Below are positions 1-12,500 of a DNA stretch of 23,374 bases, in pieces (the stretch's first letter is position 1; the number at the start of each line of letters is the position of its first letter). The stretch lies in assembly GCA_002751075.1 (NCBI GenBank), contig NAOQ01000033.1, positions 1 to 23,374 on the forward strand, written 5' to 3'. The DNA comes from Ichthyophonus hoferi (lineage: Eukaryota; Opisthokonta; Ichthyosporea; Ichthyophonida; Ichthyophonidae). A model generated the notes under the pieces. It saw nothing but the letters and a program-made list of their open reading frames with translations. It had not been told where the DNA came from and ran no database searches. The position numbers and the translations under genes are program-made.

Positions 1-35
1 TAACATACAAAATAGGATTAGCACAGAAAATAATT

Positions 36-41
36 TTTATT
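36..41 (-). terminator. Poly(A) signal AATAAA for the second gene
   Basis: AATAAA on the minus strand about 215 bases past the stop at 255-257. The stretch between (42-254) is AT-rich, contains an A-tract on the minus strand (around 140-156) and no open frame of note, consistent with a 3' untranslated region. Confidence 0.45.
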
Positions 42-254
42 ACAATAAAATAATTGAATTCATTTGCAAAATATAGTTCATTCCTGTAGGTCATTTGTCC
101 TAGTCTTCAGATTCTCTAAATTATTTCAATATTGAAAGTTTTTTTTTTTTTTTTGAATTGGGCACAGTACATATTTTTTAGAATCAAATGTAATTGTTAA
201 CAGTGCACTGTTATGGAAGTTTCTCAAGATATAGGCAAAATAGGCTCACCATAT

Positions 255-932
255 TCATAATTTGTGGAACAGGTAAAACTTTGGCACATAAAGATTAGAT
301 GTGATGCTATTTCTCCCATCTCCCATCTTAATCTAGATCAAAGGAGGAAAGTTCCTCTTAGCTTATCAATCCATATGGATTAGTTGAGGTTAAGTTGAGT
401 TTAATATCATCTGAAATGATATATCAGTAAATGGAACAGTGTCTGTAATACTTACTTCTTCAGAGTCAGAAAGTAAAGTAACTCTAATCTTCTTTTCAAT
501 TCTTGCAGACTAAGCATGGGTAATAGGAGCAAATAAAGATTCGCGTTTTGGAGGTAAACCATCCTCTGAGAAACTTGCCAATTAGTTTGTTGTTTGGCAA
601 TTACTAGTCATGCCCTAAAAATAAAATAAATATTTTGTTGTGCTCGAGCAGCATTTATTTAATGTTTAGTTTTTCTGGTCTGCGATACAGGCTGGAACTT
701 AAGTTATATAATTGTCATCCAAGTTACTGGCCTGCAGTTACTTAGTATGGTTTTAACATGTAAGCTAATTATTGGACTTTGAAGCTTGTACCCACTTTGT
801 TTAGAGAAGTCTGTCTAGGTAGAAGATGTTCCTTTGAAAATTAGCTCATCTAACTAGATGCATTCACTTTGCATTTACCTGTGCAACAGTATGGGGTTTG
901 ACCTCTATATATGAAGCATCCGTTAAATATTT
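255..932 (-). CDS. 3' exons of an unrecognised second minus-strand gene
   Basis: Three exons with phase 0 throughout: 879-932 (KYLTDASYIEVKPHTVAQ; donor GCACAG|GTAAAT, acceptor GTATTAAG), 456-509 (SARIEKKIRVTLLSDSEE; donor GAAGAA|GTAAGT, acceptor ATGCTTAG) and 255-332 (IKMGDGRNSITSNLYVPKFY then LFHKL and a stop at 255-257; acceptor TTTGATCTAG after a clear pyrimidine tract). A candidate fourth exon at 1070-1132 (QKKQQLWFNRHNTTAKIYLI then Q; donor CAA|GTAAGG) joins in the same phase but has two other open frames and a poor acceptor. I recognise no domain. A poly(A) signal follows at 36-41. The gap to the RasGEF gene, with no phase-compatible exons seen, argues for a separate gene, but a common transcript is not excluded. 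Confidence 0.45.
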
Positions 933-1132
933 CTTAATACTTAAGTTAAATATAGATTGGTTTCCTATTATCTATTATTGTTTTAACACAAAAGTATTGA
1001 GAAAGGAATTTGATTCTGATAAAATTGAATTTAGTGAAGGACTAATTTAAAAGGTCAAAGTTTCCTTACTTGTATGAGGTAAATCTTTGCTGTCGTATTA
1101 TGTCTGTTGAACCACAATTGTTGTTTTTTCTG

Positions 1133-3425
1133 CTGAATCCACGCCAACCCTTAGTCTCTTTGAGTTGTCAGTGTCAATTGAGATGAATGCCTTGCTAATA
1201 TTCACGATATATAAAATTTGGGTTTTAATCTTGATCTACTAGATAGTATTAGATTTTGAACAATAGATAATATTGCAAACCATATTTCCAAAATGAAATG
1301 ATATTACACTCTGTTAAAACCAGGGCGTTCAAAGCCTTTTTTGTTACAGCTTATGCCTTTACACTACAAGACTGTTCACTCCGAATAAACACTTAGTCTA
1401 ATTTTTTTTGTCAATGCATTGTTTGCAAGCACCTACATTAATGAATTAGCTATGAGCCATCCACAAGGGCGCGTTTGTGTTAAGACTATCCAGATAAGAT
1501 TAGATGATCATGATCATAGCGAGTCTCTGTGATTTTCCATTAACTGTTTTTATGAACCAATAAGAATATTTATGATTAGGGTATTAACCAAAATTAAAAG
1601 CCATGTTAAGCAAAGGTCGGGAAAGTATAAAAAAGATAAAAAAAGATCTAAAGTCTCCAACACTTCTCATTCGTCAATATTTATTGCTCAATTTTTGTGC
1701 TTTGCGTTTTTTGCTTTTTTGTTTTTTACATATTATGTCTATAGTTGTCAAAGAAGTCGATGTAGATAATTTAGATACTTGGTCTGAAGGCCAACTAGTT
1801 GAGTCTGGTGTTGGTGTTGATTGTTCTAATCATAATAATACCATAACTATATACACACGACCACACTTAGAGTACAGTTATTAAATATACAATACATCAA
1901 GTAAAACGCTAAAAGCTTCTATACTCATTGATCACCCGAGGGAGATTCAAGAGCAGCTAGCTAGAGCTTTAGCCTGCCCTTTAACTGACAACGATGGCCT
2001 GATATGATTTATTACAACAAATACTAGTCCCATTTCCAATGCCCTCATTATGTATTATGCTGATGCATGAAAACTATTAATTCAAAATACATAATATATT
2101 GGCTGAATACAAAAAGGGTCGTAGTTATTTACCAATATATATGCACATAATGTATTATCACAACAAGGAAAATGCTTCAAACCCATCTCCTCCATATAAG
2201 TTAAGAATTGTTGCTATTACTATTGCAACTATGATTATCATATTACCACTATTATACTGGCCATATTCTCTATTTCATTGGCCATGACGAACCAATCCTG
2301 ATTAGTCCTGCATTGATTTGACTCAGAAGTAAACAATAAACCAAGCGAGAAACAATTTATTAAAAATGTAACTTAAATACATTGTACAAAATAGTTGACA
2401 ACTGGTATTTTACCTTCTTATCTTATACATTGTCTTGCATTTTAAGTTTTGTTTTACAAACATATAAAAGTAAATAATTACCCTTAGGAAAGAATACCAA
2501 ATGCATCCTGCCAACAAAGCTTGTTTAAACGACACAAGATGGTCAAATAAGGAATAAAACCCTAAGAATGGCTTATTTGTACATAGTGCTTGACAAGGAG
2601 TTAATAAAAAGACTTTGGTGATGCTTGTGCTGTCATGTTTGACTGAAGATGTGGATAGAACTAATAGTACCAGATGTTTGCTTTGCATCCAGTTTGGTTG
2701 GAAACAATATAGTAATCAAGAATATATATGCGCCAGAAAATGGGCAGAGTAGTCCATGTATGCTTAAATATTAAATATTTACCCCGGTGGCATATAACAA
2801 GTATTCAATACGGGATCATGCATGATACGATTCTGTAAGCAGTTTTTTTTGATGTATCAGCTTGTGTTTGCCTCCATAAATCTACTGAAAGTTAACCAGA
2901 CTTGTACCAACCAATTCATTCTGGAATCAATAAACCACCAAACAAACAGAAAATGGAGCCACATTAGACAAATATCAACAAAACAATCCACTTCAAATAT
3001 AGTATAAATGAAGCCCAAAACACCATATATTCTATACTTTCAATGTATTGCATTATTCATTCAACCTTTCCTTCTTAACAGTCAATATTAACTAAATGAT
3101 TAAAACAACAGGTACATGCATGTACAATAAACTAGAATTTCATCATTTTCCTTTTATATTTAAACATAGTAGAAAGTATTGGCTATGTTATGCTCTGATG
3201 AAGGTGTTTCCCTAATATGTAATAAACGTGACACATTATTATAATTGGGCGGTACTATCATTATTACAGCTATTGAATTAAAATGCAATGTCACTGACAT
3301 TGAGTACCTATGTAGGAAAAAAGAAGATGTGTGTTATTCTTCAAAATCCGTTCTCAGAAGGATGAGTAGTAAAATGAATGATGCAAAAAATATATACTGT
3401 GACAGGGAGAAAGATTGCTTCTATA
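1133..3425. other. Mostly intergenic stretch between the two minus-strand genes
   Basis: Besides the decayed plus-strand remnant at 1603-2080 there is no convincing gene. A minus-strand frame at 2467-2688 ends in a fair donor (AGG|GTAATT) and reads KHDSTSITKVFLLTPCQALC in the middle, but lacks a partner exon. A minus-strand AATAAA at 2356-2361 could end the RasGEF transcript, and a plus-strand AATAAA lies at about 2334-2339. Confidence 0.4.
1603..2080 (+). pseudogene. Decayed plus-strand coding remnant, unclassified
   Basis: A frame open at 1603-1884 contains a protein-like stretch from about 1735 (IVVKEVDVDNLDTWSEGQLV, then ESGVGVDCSNHN), and the same frame resumes with ILIDHPREIQEQLARALACP. 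There are no splice signals that would explain the interruptions, so it reads as a remnant rather than a working gene. No family recognised. Just downstream, 2170-2287 has a short open frame with a hydrophobic, membrane-like segment in another frame, which may be chance. Confidence 0.3.
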
Positions 3426-3534
3426 CTAGCTCTTGTAGATCTGTCCAGCGGGTGAGGTAGGTATGATTGAACCATTTGGTTTGCAGCTATGATTGGGTAA
3501 TGAAGAGGTTCTACGAAATGTACAGGATGAGGGC
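3426..3534 (-). CDS. Exon 26: terminal exon of the RasGEF gene
   Basis: The acceptor is CTTCATTGCTAG. Joined to exon 25 in phase 2 it encodes (M)PSSCTFRRTSSLPNHSCKPN followed by GSIIPTSPAGQIYKS and a stop at 3426-3428. RRTSSLP repeats the basophilic RRxS theme of the tail and looks like a 14-3-3-type site, which favours this frame. A second frame of the same exon is open to 3343 and is reached only through the duplicated exon pair. The stop codon again spans a potential donor (TA|GTATAG), so a further exon cannot be ruled out. The nearest minus-strand AATAAA I see is at 2356-2361, about 1 kb downstream. Confidence 0.65.
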
Positions 3535-6500
3535 CTAGCAATGAAGGTGAAAGATAAAGCCAATTGAACCTGAACGAAGTCTCCCACGTTGATGCGTAAA
3601 TTTATCATTTAGCTCTATGGGTGTCACTGACTCTTTATGTTTTGGCTGTGGATTGGAGTGGTTGATATCATCATAAGAACACCGTTGATAAAGAGAGGAG
3701 GAAGAGTGTGAACGTGTGTATATGTGGTCTGTGCACATATGGGTATAAAGAATAAAATACAGAACGGACAAAAGAAATATAAGTGAAATTCAAGTGACTG
3801 TAAATTGAATCGGATTAAATATAGATATAAAAAGAATATACAGGAGAGCGTTGAGGATTGAAATTGTCATTCAGTTCTATTGTTGGTGTCTCTGGCTCTC
3901 TGTTTGGGCTGTGGATTGGAGTGGTTGATGTCATCATAAGAACGCCAGTGAGAAAGAGAGGGGGAAGAATGTGAAGGTGTGTATATGTGGTCCTGTGAAC
4001 ATATGGATATAAAGAATGGAATACAAAACCGAAAAAAGAAATATAGGGGAAATACAAGTGGGGGTAAATTAAGTCGGATTAAATAAAGATATAAAAAGAA
4101 TATACAGGAGAGACTCACATATGATTATCATCACAGTTGTCTTGGTCTGTTGGATTTGAAGCCATATCCTTTGAGTCTAATGAAGATGTTTCAACAGTAG
4201 ATTCTAAAGACACTGATAATGTATTGACTGCAGCTCCTAAGCCTAAGGTGTTGGAACTATGGCTCTGCGTAAACATATAAGATATAATTAATAAATATTG
4301 GTATAATTTTCAATCCAGTACAACCGTTAGACAGATATATCTACGTATAATATACGGAGGGGCTAGTAAGTAAAGATATATTTTTTTATTGCAGGGTTGA
4401 TTTTACCTTAAGCAGCAACCAGTATTACTTACAACACGTGTATTGCATTGTCTATCTTGCATATATCATAGTCGCTAACATACACTCGCTCTCTCACTAT
4501 ATGGGTTGGTTGGTATCTGGCCCTCTACCTCACCCAAATACGTGGGTTTGACTTCTTATACGACCATCTTATGCGTTATAATATGATATGATATAATGTA
4601 ATATAATTTAATGTAAGGCAATCCTACGTACTATGGTAATGTCATGTACAAACATGTATGACCAAGTTTTTATATAATCTGTTTATGTAAAATAAGAAAC
4701 TAGATATTCTAGAAACATTTTACTACAATGAGAAAATACATACATGGGTCGTTAATAAATTAGACAATTGACTTATTATTATTTTTTTTTCAAATTCACT
4801 TACAATGGTGCTGTGGCTTGCCCTCCGTTGCTTAAATGAAAACTGTAATTTTAATAGTGTATATATATATACGAAGGAAGGGGTGGAGAATGTAAGGGCT
4901 AAATGCATATTCAGATTTTTATAAAATTTGAAGAATGAATGGTGACCAGACCGTAACTGAATTAAAATAACTTATTGTGCTCTGTGACGTATGAAGCATT
5001 AACGAAATAAATCTTTATGCAATTGTACTCACTTTTGTGGAACAGAAATACGGAAAGCAACACAATTATTCAAATAATATACTCAAATATGCTTAGAATT
5101 TACGTTTAAGCTAGACTCTTTAAGCAAATTTTTTGTTTTAGTGGGTAACTAAAAGCATTGTGATGCAATGAAATTGCCTATAGCTGATAAGTCAAAGAAA
5201 AACAGGATTTAAAGAAGATTAAAATTTAAATGCGAGCAGAGTTAAAATTTATTGCCCGCTAGGCCTTGCCATTATAGACATAATTTTAACGTTAAGAAGA
5301 AAAAGATAGTCTGCAGAACAAAGCTAGAAAACAGCAGCAATTGCAAATAACCCAGAGAAAGGGGTGATAAACAGTACTCCAAAGAGCGTATAGATGGCAA
5401 TAATAGAAAGAAAAGATATATTACCCATGTCATATTATTTGTAATATATGTGCATAGTGGACATATTACTATGGTACTTATATAATATATACAACGCCAC
5501 GTTTATAGCAATAAGCACGAGCTAATTGTAAATTATAACCATATATGTCAAAATAATGGCATATCCACAGGTATCGGCCTATACAAAATGTATCAATTTA
5601 TATTAATAAAGAAGGAACAAAAAAAAAAGACAGGAAAATAAGGCAAAAAAAAAAGAAAATAAAGAGAACATAGAAAGAAAAGCCTACTTCATACGATGCT
5701 TCAGTTGTCGGTAATGGACCTGACTGCTTTGCTAAAGTTGAACTTGATTTTTTAATCATTTTCGGAAGTCTCAATTTTGCTTGTTGACCAAACTATAGAA
5801 CGGTTTAATATCATATGAGTTAGGGAAAACATATAAGATAAAACATTGGAGAAAATGCAAAATAATCTTGGTCCATTTAATTTAAACCCTGCATTTTTTC
5901 CCCTTTTTCTTTTGCTATTTATTATTATTGTATCACTTAAAGGAACAATTGACACTTACTCTTGTAAACGAATTCTTGATATCTTTCAAGTACGGTGCAT
6001 TTTTTTCGGTACCACTGGCGCCAGAAATTACTTCGGTTGAACCACCATGAACAGCAGTACTTGCTCGACGCCAGGATGATGGCATAATCTGCATGCCGTT
6101 TCCCTTTCATTAAATCGTGCATTCACACATACCTACTCGACAAATTAAATAGATCCATGCTTACGGCAACACAAAAAGCATATATATCAATAGGAACTAT
6201 ATTTCAAGGTACACTAGTATACCTATTTGAAACTGTATATGTTATGTCGCAATGTCACAGCAAATCATCTTTTGCCCTACTTTTTATTATTTTTTAAAAA
6301 TACTCTCGTATATTGTTAATTTTGGTTTAAAATTTTATATATTTAATGTATTTTCATTTATTTAAATTACTAAGTTTGCGAAAGTAGTAGTAACAGTATA
6401 AATAATAAAACAAATCCTAACTGTTTTGATAATTGATACAAAGGTAATAAGAGTAGAAACAGTACCCATGGTTGAACATGGTATAGTATGATAAGCGTTA

Positions 6501-9500
6501 TATTAATTTGCAGTAAGTATTATAATACAACACAACATAATTTAACCCGGAGCAACATAGTATAACAAAATACAACATCATATAACACAATACAACATAT
6601 GGTGCTTACCTCCATTTTCGATGAAAGAATAGATGATACAGATGAATCTCTGGAATGCCCTTTCTGTCCATCTCATTGTTACAAGATTTTCTTACCACAA
6701 CGAATTTTCACCAGTGTATTACCGGTACCAAGTAAGAGGACATAGAATAAAAATAAATGTTATGGATTGAAGGAGACCATCTCCCGATATCCATAAATAT
6801 AGCAGGCTCCACTGCAAACCAAATTGGTTTTTCAAATTTGTAAACATAGTATTTGTGCTTATCAACCTTACCATATACATATACATGTATGCTGTACAAT
6901 TCTAAATAATAATAAGTAAATATTGAATGAAAATACATGATCTCAAATAAAATTCAATGACTATGATGGTACTTCTGCTAATTCTGCATGGACTGGTCTT
7001 TCAAGCAAAACGAAATAACCACGCCACATCAAAATATCCCGTATATCCCTAAAGAAAATGGAATCTCACTAAATATCTAGTATATTCTTAGATATCTCAC
7101 ACATCTTTCAATATGAAGTACACACAACCCAGAGGCCCCGGGATTATCCCCTTAGAGTGCTATTATCAAAGTACTCATACACATACTAATACACTGTATC
7201 TAAATAATTACATTTGCAAAGAGAAGAAATAGTCCATGTAGACATTCTTTGATCGAGTAGAATTTTCATAAATAGTTATTTAGTATATTTTCACAAATAT
7301 AAATTTTGTATATAAGGAGTAAAGGGGTACATACCTTTTCGCTATCGCTCGTATTTTCCAAGGGAGCTATCGAACTGGAGCTTATCTATAAGATATAATC
7401 AATGTTGTTTTAGTAACAATTAATTACCAGATTATTGAGACTTGATGGCCAAGTTAATCTTTGATGTAGACATCATGTTTTCTTTCTTGTCCTGACACAA
7501 ATATTTATAGCCTATTTCATGTCTATATATCCACCCATTGATGAATGAATAAAACTCCAAATGTCATCCATTTTAAAGGTACAACATACTCTTTTAAACA
7601 CACACTACTATTCATACATACATAATAGAAGAGCATCAATTTCCACTATTATTCTATAAATGAATTCACACCATCCCCCGTCATATACTTGTACATATTG
7701 ACTTATACATAGAGCCCTACTCACAGAATTGCATTTTAAATCCTTGCTGCTCAGAGCAGGAGCACTGTTCATTTCTTTTATGCTGGAACATGGCGATATG
7801 GATCGATGGGGAAAATTGTGCTCATCTTCACTATGACTAGGACTAGAACCAAGTGACAGCCTGTAGGTGTATGAAAGCTTTGAGTGTAAGTGAAGAAATA
7901 AATAATAGTATAAAAAACATAATTTATAATGTAAATTTTAAATTTGCAATCTTGTAAGTTTGTAGCATTTCGCATTTTGGTATAAAGACAGAGAGTGCTC
8001 ATGATAAGAAACAAGTCCACCTCAAGAATGAAAGAAAAATACACAATTTCAGTTTTTTTTAAAAAAATCTTTAGATGTTTAACTCACATTTCCATAAAGG
8101 TTTTTTCCATAAATAAAAGCGAAGGTCTCCTAGATATACTCTGCTCAGCCGGTAATTCTTTTAAGTTATCGTGAGTTGTTACTTGAACGGAAGGTACAGG
8201 TTTTTCACCCTATGAAGGCACCCAACCACAATGTTATATGGATGGGATAAACAAAAGAAGCAGGATACAAGATTATATACATGAAGTTGAGAAAAATAAA
8301 GGAAAAACAAAAAGGATATTCCATAAGTTAGAGGTTTAGTACTAAAGAAAAGATTGATATTGTTGGTAAGAAGATCAATGAAAACTATTTTATGTGCTTA
8401 TTTAACTGTGATAACTATGCATGCTGTTACGTATAAACTGAAATATCGAGAAAAAGGTTACTGTATATATAGTATATAGTCATATAAACACATACACAGT
8501 TACCAGATCATTAGAAACAACCAGTTAAATACACGCAGAATCTAGAAAAATAGGTATACAGTCATATGCAGTTGTAGATAGATATAAATATATACATATC
8601 CCGGTGTACACTCCCAAGGTAGAAATAATAACAGAAAGCTTCCAATACCTTTCCCATGACAAAAGCATATACAGACGTATGGTTCATGTATTTCAACACA
8701 AGAGAGTTCTGCTCCAACTTAAAATCTACGTGAAAGGTATGTCGTTAATGTTTATATTACCGTATAATATAAGTCAATAAAATAGTCCAAACGCGTTCTG
8801 CTTTTCTATTGTCCTTTTAGTTTTTTTTTCTACTTCACTACAAAATAATCCATTGATATAACATGTAGTTATGCCAAATATTATTAAAAATTAAAGATTT
8901 CTTTGGTTGAATGCTATACACTTAACCCAAACGATATTCCAGAGAAAGGTCAGGTAGAGATTGTACACGGGAATCTATCACTGCATCTTTATTAATCTGT
9001 TATTTTATCGGGTTTAGTATAATAAATTGCAGCCATTCTTTGACAATATATCTCTCTAAATGATTTTATCCGAGACAATATATCAAAACTGTTTCTCACA
9101 ACAAAGATGGAGAAACCCTATCCAATTGTATTTACAATATCATTCATGTGAAAGGCATTTTGAAAAAATATTGCCCAAAAGCATTCTTAGAGAAATACCA
9201 CAAACTAATAGAATAGATTCCTAAATTGAACACCATATATTTTGTAAAAATTAAAAACAATGCACTATTTCTGCAATCCCAACGTAAACTTTAAAACAAA
9301 TTGTGAGAAAATATAATCTAAATAAAATAAATGTGCTTATATGGTAATACAGTAGGGGTAAATTGAGTCAATACTTAATACAATAATTGAAAGATTATAC
9401 TAATCATGATTAACAGGCCTAGATAGAGTATAATCCTGGAAACAAAGAAATAACCTGCATTGATCTATTGAAAATAATTTACTTACTAGTTATCAAAATT

Positions 9501-12500
9501 ACTGTACTCTATACATTAATTTAACATAATAACAGAAGCAATTTTTATTCTTTGCAAGATGAAAAAATAAATTAATTACTAAAGTTAATTTGATTCATTA
9601 ATGACATTACTCCGAAAACAATACGTATAGTGAGATGGAAGAAGAAAATATATAAAGAAGTGTGTGTGGTTGAAAAGACAGAGACGATTAAATCACTGTA
9701 ATACGGTAATACGATTGGATCAATATTAGGATGAGGTGGGACCAAGACAAGAAGGTGACTGGTGAAAAGAAGTAAAAGGAAGAACGTATAAGTAATAAAA
9801 AGAAAAAGAGATAAAAATAATAGAGGGAAAGAATAATATATTAAAGAAGAGAAATAAAGAGAAATGATTCAATAGTACGTGCCCTTTAAGCTCCCCGAGC
9901 ACCACAGTGTAAATTTGTCGGGATCATCATCTCTTTCATCTTTGGTGAAAAACTGTTGAATAACGTCATGTGCTGATGATCGTATATCTACCGTAAAGCT
10001 AAGTAATGGAAGGAGAAAAATGTGTAAGAATATTGGATAAAAAAACTTAAAAACAACTTATAAAACATACACCAAGTAAAAACTAAATAAAAAGACTAGC
10101 AAAAAGCAATAGATATAAACTAGAAGAAACAGATATTAAGGGTTGAGGAAACCTTGATAAGAAATACGAATCGAACAACAATATGCTCTGAGATGGTAAA
10201 GCTATTAATAGGGGATAGGTGGTCTACCTGACGAATACAATAATTATAACTCATAAAGTTAAAGACTCTTTTCTCTAATTATATTACAGTATAACATGAT
10301 TGTTGTTACTACAACCACCTATATATATATATGCATACATGCACAGACATTTTTTCCTAACTGTAGTGTAGTATTTACATGACCATGTTTGTAGGCCGGT
10401 AAAAATAGAATCCAGAGATTAATACGTTCCATATAGATATGACTAGCACCCAACTACCTATCAAATAATGAATATTATAAGGAAATCCAAAGAGGTAAAA
10501 GACAACAACAACAAAAACATAGAAATAGCGGGGAAGAGAAAAAGACACCCAATCTAGATACATAATAAACATGAAGGTAGATAGAACTGAGCAAGCTGAA
10601 AAAACAATAAAATTATAAAAAAAAGAGATAGTAACGTGTACTATTTAGGGTTTGTTCGGTCACTGCCCATAAAGACACAAATTGTTCCCCTGGCTTCCTG
10701 CAGATAACACACAATACCATCTAAAGATGTAATAGGGTCTAGAGCAAGTAGGGCATCCATATCCTCCATTGCACCTGATGAAAACTGTGTAGTATGGTTA
10801 GTATTGTACGGTAGTAAAGTATATCTTGTATATCTTGTGTTCTTGTGCGTATATATTGGAATTCATTGATACTATCTTGTCTCAACTTTGATCAGCTTCG
10901 CATACTTCATGAGTGGTACAATGCAATTCATAAATGCTAGCAACTTGTTTTATTTCATTTAACTTTGCATTTCTATTACTTCTTAAATAAAATGGGTGGG
11001 TATAACAGGTTTCTATATTATATTCCTAACATGCTGTATACATTACATTGCATTCAGGCATGTCCATACGTTATGTACTACTACATTATTATATGTTACT
11101 ATGTAGATTATATATATGGATTATGGTAGTACTCCAGTAATAGTATTATATTCTTATATGTTTCCAGGTAGATTATGTATCACAGAATAAAAAAAACATA
11201 ACGATAGGTAAATTGAAGGAAATAGATAGATATATAGATAGATAGATAGATAAATGTATCTCACCATATCTTTATCATTCTCCTCTTCTTCCTCACTAAA
11301 TTGATCATTCAAGGAATATTTCTCCAAGAGATTCAACACTGGTTGGGTGTCGTCAAACACTATCTCCGCTGCAATTGGACATAAAAACAAGCATATGAGA
11401 AAGGGTATTTGTGGACACCTATTACTGCATTTGCTTACTACGTTAATTTATATATAACTACAAAGATGTTACTACTTTCTTTTTATCATTTTTTTTGTTC
11501 CTCATTTCTCCACTGAGCACTACGCCATTCATACCTGGCACAACATACTATCTCCTTATTCTTTTTAAAACGCATATATATATATATATATATATTATCC
11601 CCGCCTATTTAAACCTTACCAGTGCTACATTTCATAACCAGTTTGAGCTCTTTGGAGGTTAATCTCTCTCGTTCCACCAGCTGTGAATTAATATGCACTG
11701 GGTCAACATCCATACATGTACACACATACATACACATGCAAATATATATACTCTCTACGTATAAAAAAACAAATATTGCTAAGCAATAATATATTTGTGT
11801 TAATGGGTTGGTCTAGATATACCGCAGTATATTAGTGTAGCACAAGTGGATGGAACAACTTCATAAGTCTGATGGATAACACAATACTGCATAGAACACA
11901 ACGAGGTTTGCAGCAATAAAAGATGAGTATACTCTACGGATGCAAAAACAAGAGCAGCGGCATAAAATAGAGAATCCGTTAAACCTATTACATGTTTTAC
12001 TAGTTCAGAGGCTGTTGTCTTAGGTGTGATGAGGACTTGAATCGGTGTCCCTTGGAAGCCCAGATGCACTGTCATCTTAACCCTTTTTTGTGCACTTATA
12101 TCCTCCTGAGGGAAAGACAGTAAGATGGCAATAATAACAGAAAGAGACAACGGTATATACATATACATAGACATATACATATAAATGTACGTGTACATAG
12201 AAAATCATGGAAAAGATCTTGTTTTGTTCCATTAGATATGTTTTGAAAATATCATATGATTGAAACACATTACCATAATGAATGACGTTCAATAAAAAAT
12301 GCAAATCAAATGTATCTCTCATGCTCATAAATACATGTACACATATGTATTGTTACAGTTATGAATGGGAACCTGTATGAAATTATTTACATTTACGTAG
12401 AAATATTTTTCTGTATCTCGTAGTGTATAAAGATTCAATTTATAGGAATGTTTTTCTGATTAAAAAGGCTCTACAGACATAGTATACTAACCAACGGTGC

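Noticed and set aside
2099-2287. Short plus-strand frame with a membrane-like segment
   Set aside because: No good start context, no partner exon, and a hydrophobic run is common by chance in AT-rich sequence.
3815-4118. Two overlapping minus-strand frames with Tyr/Phe/Leu-rich N-terminal parts
   Set aside because: The N-terminal parts are intron sequence; only the segment after CCAATCCACAG is a candidate exon.
5035-5100. Strong minus-strand donor (AAAA|GTGAGTACA) in the large intron
   Set aside because: Candidate exons ending there need phase 1 in and leave phase 2, which fits neither neighbour, and their wording is poor.
8926-8994. Exon-like segment VIDSRVQSLPDLSLEYRL
   Set aside because: Its open frame does not accept the phase left by exon 16's GT donor, and it would break up the RA-like fold; kept only as a note.
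12077-12328. 83-codon minus-strand frame
   Set aside because: Overlaps exon 12 in another frame and intron sequence; no motif.
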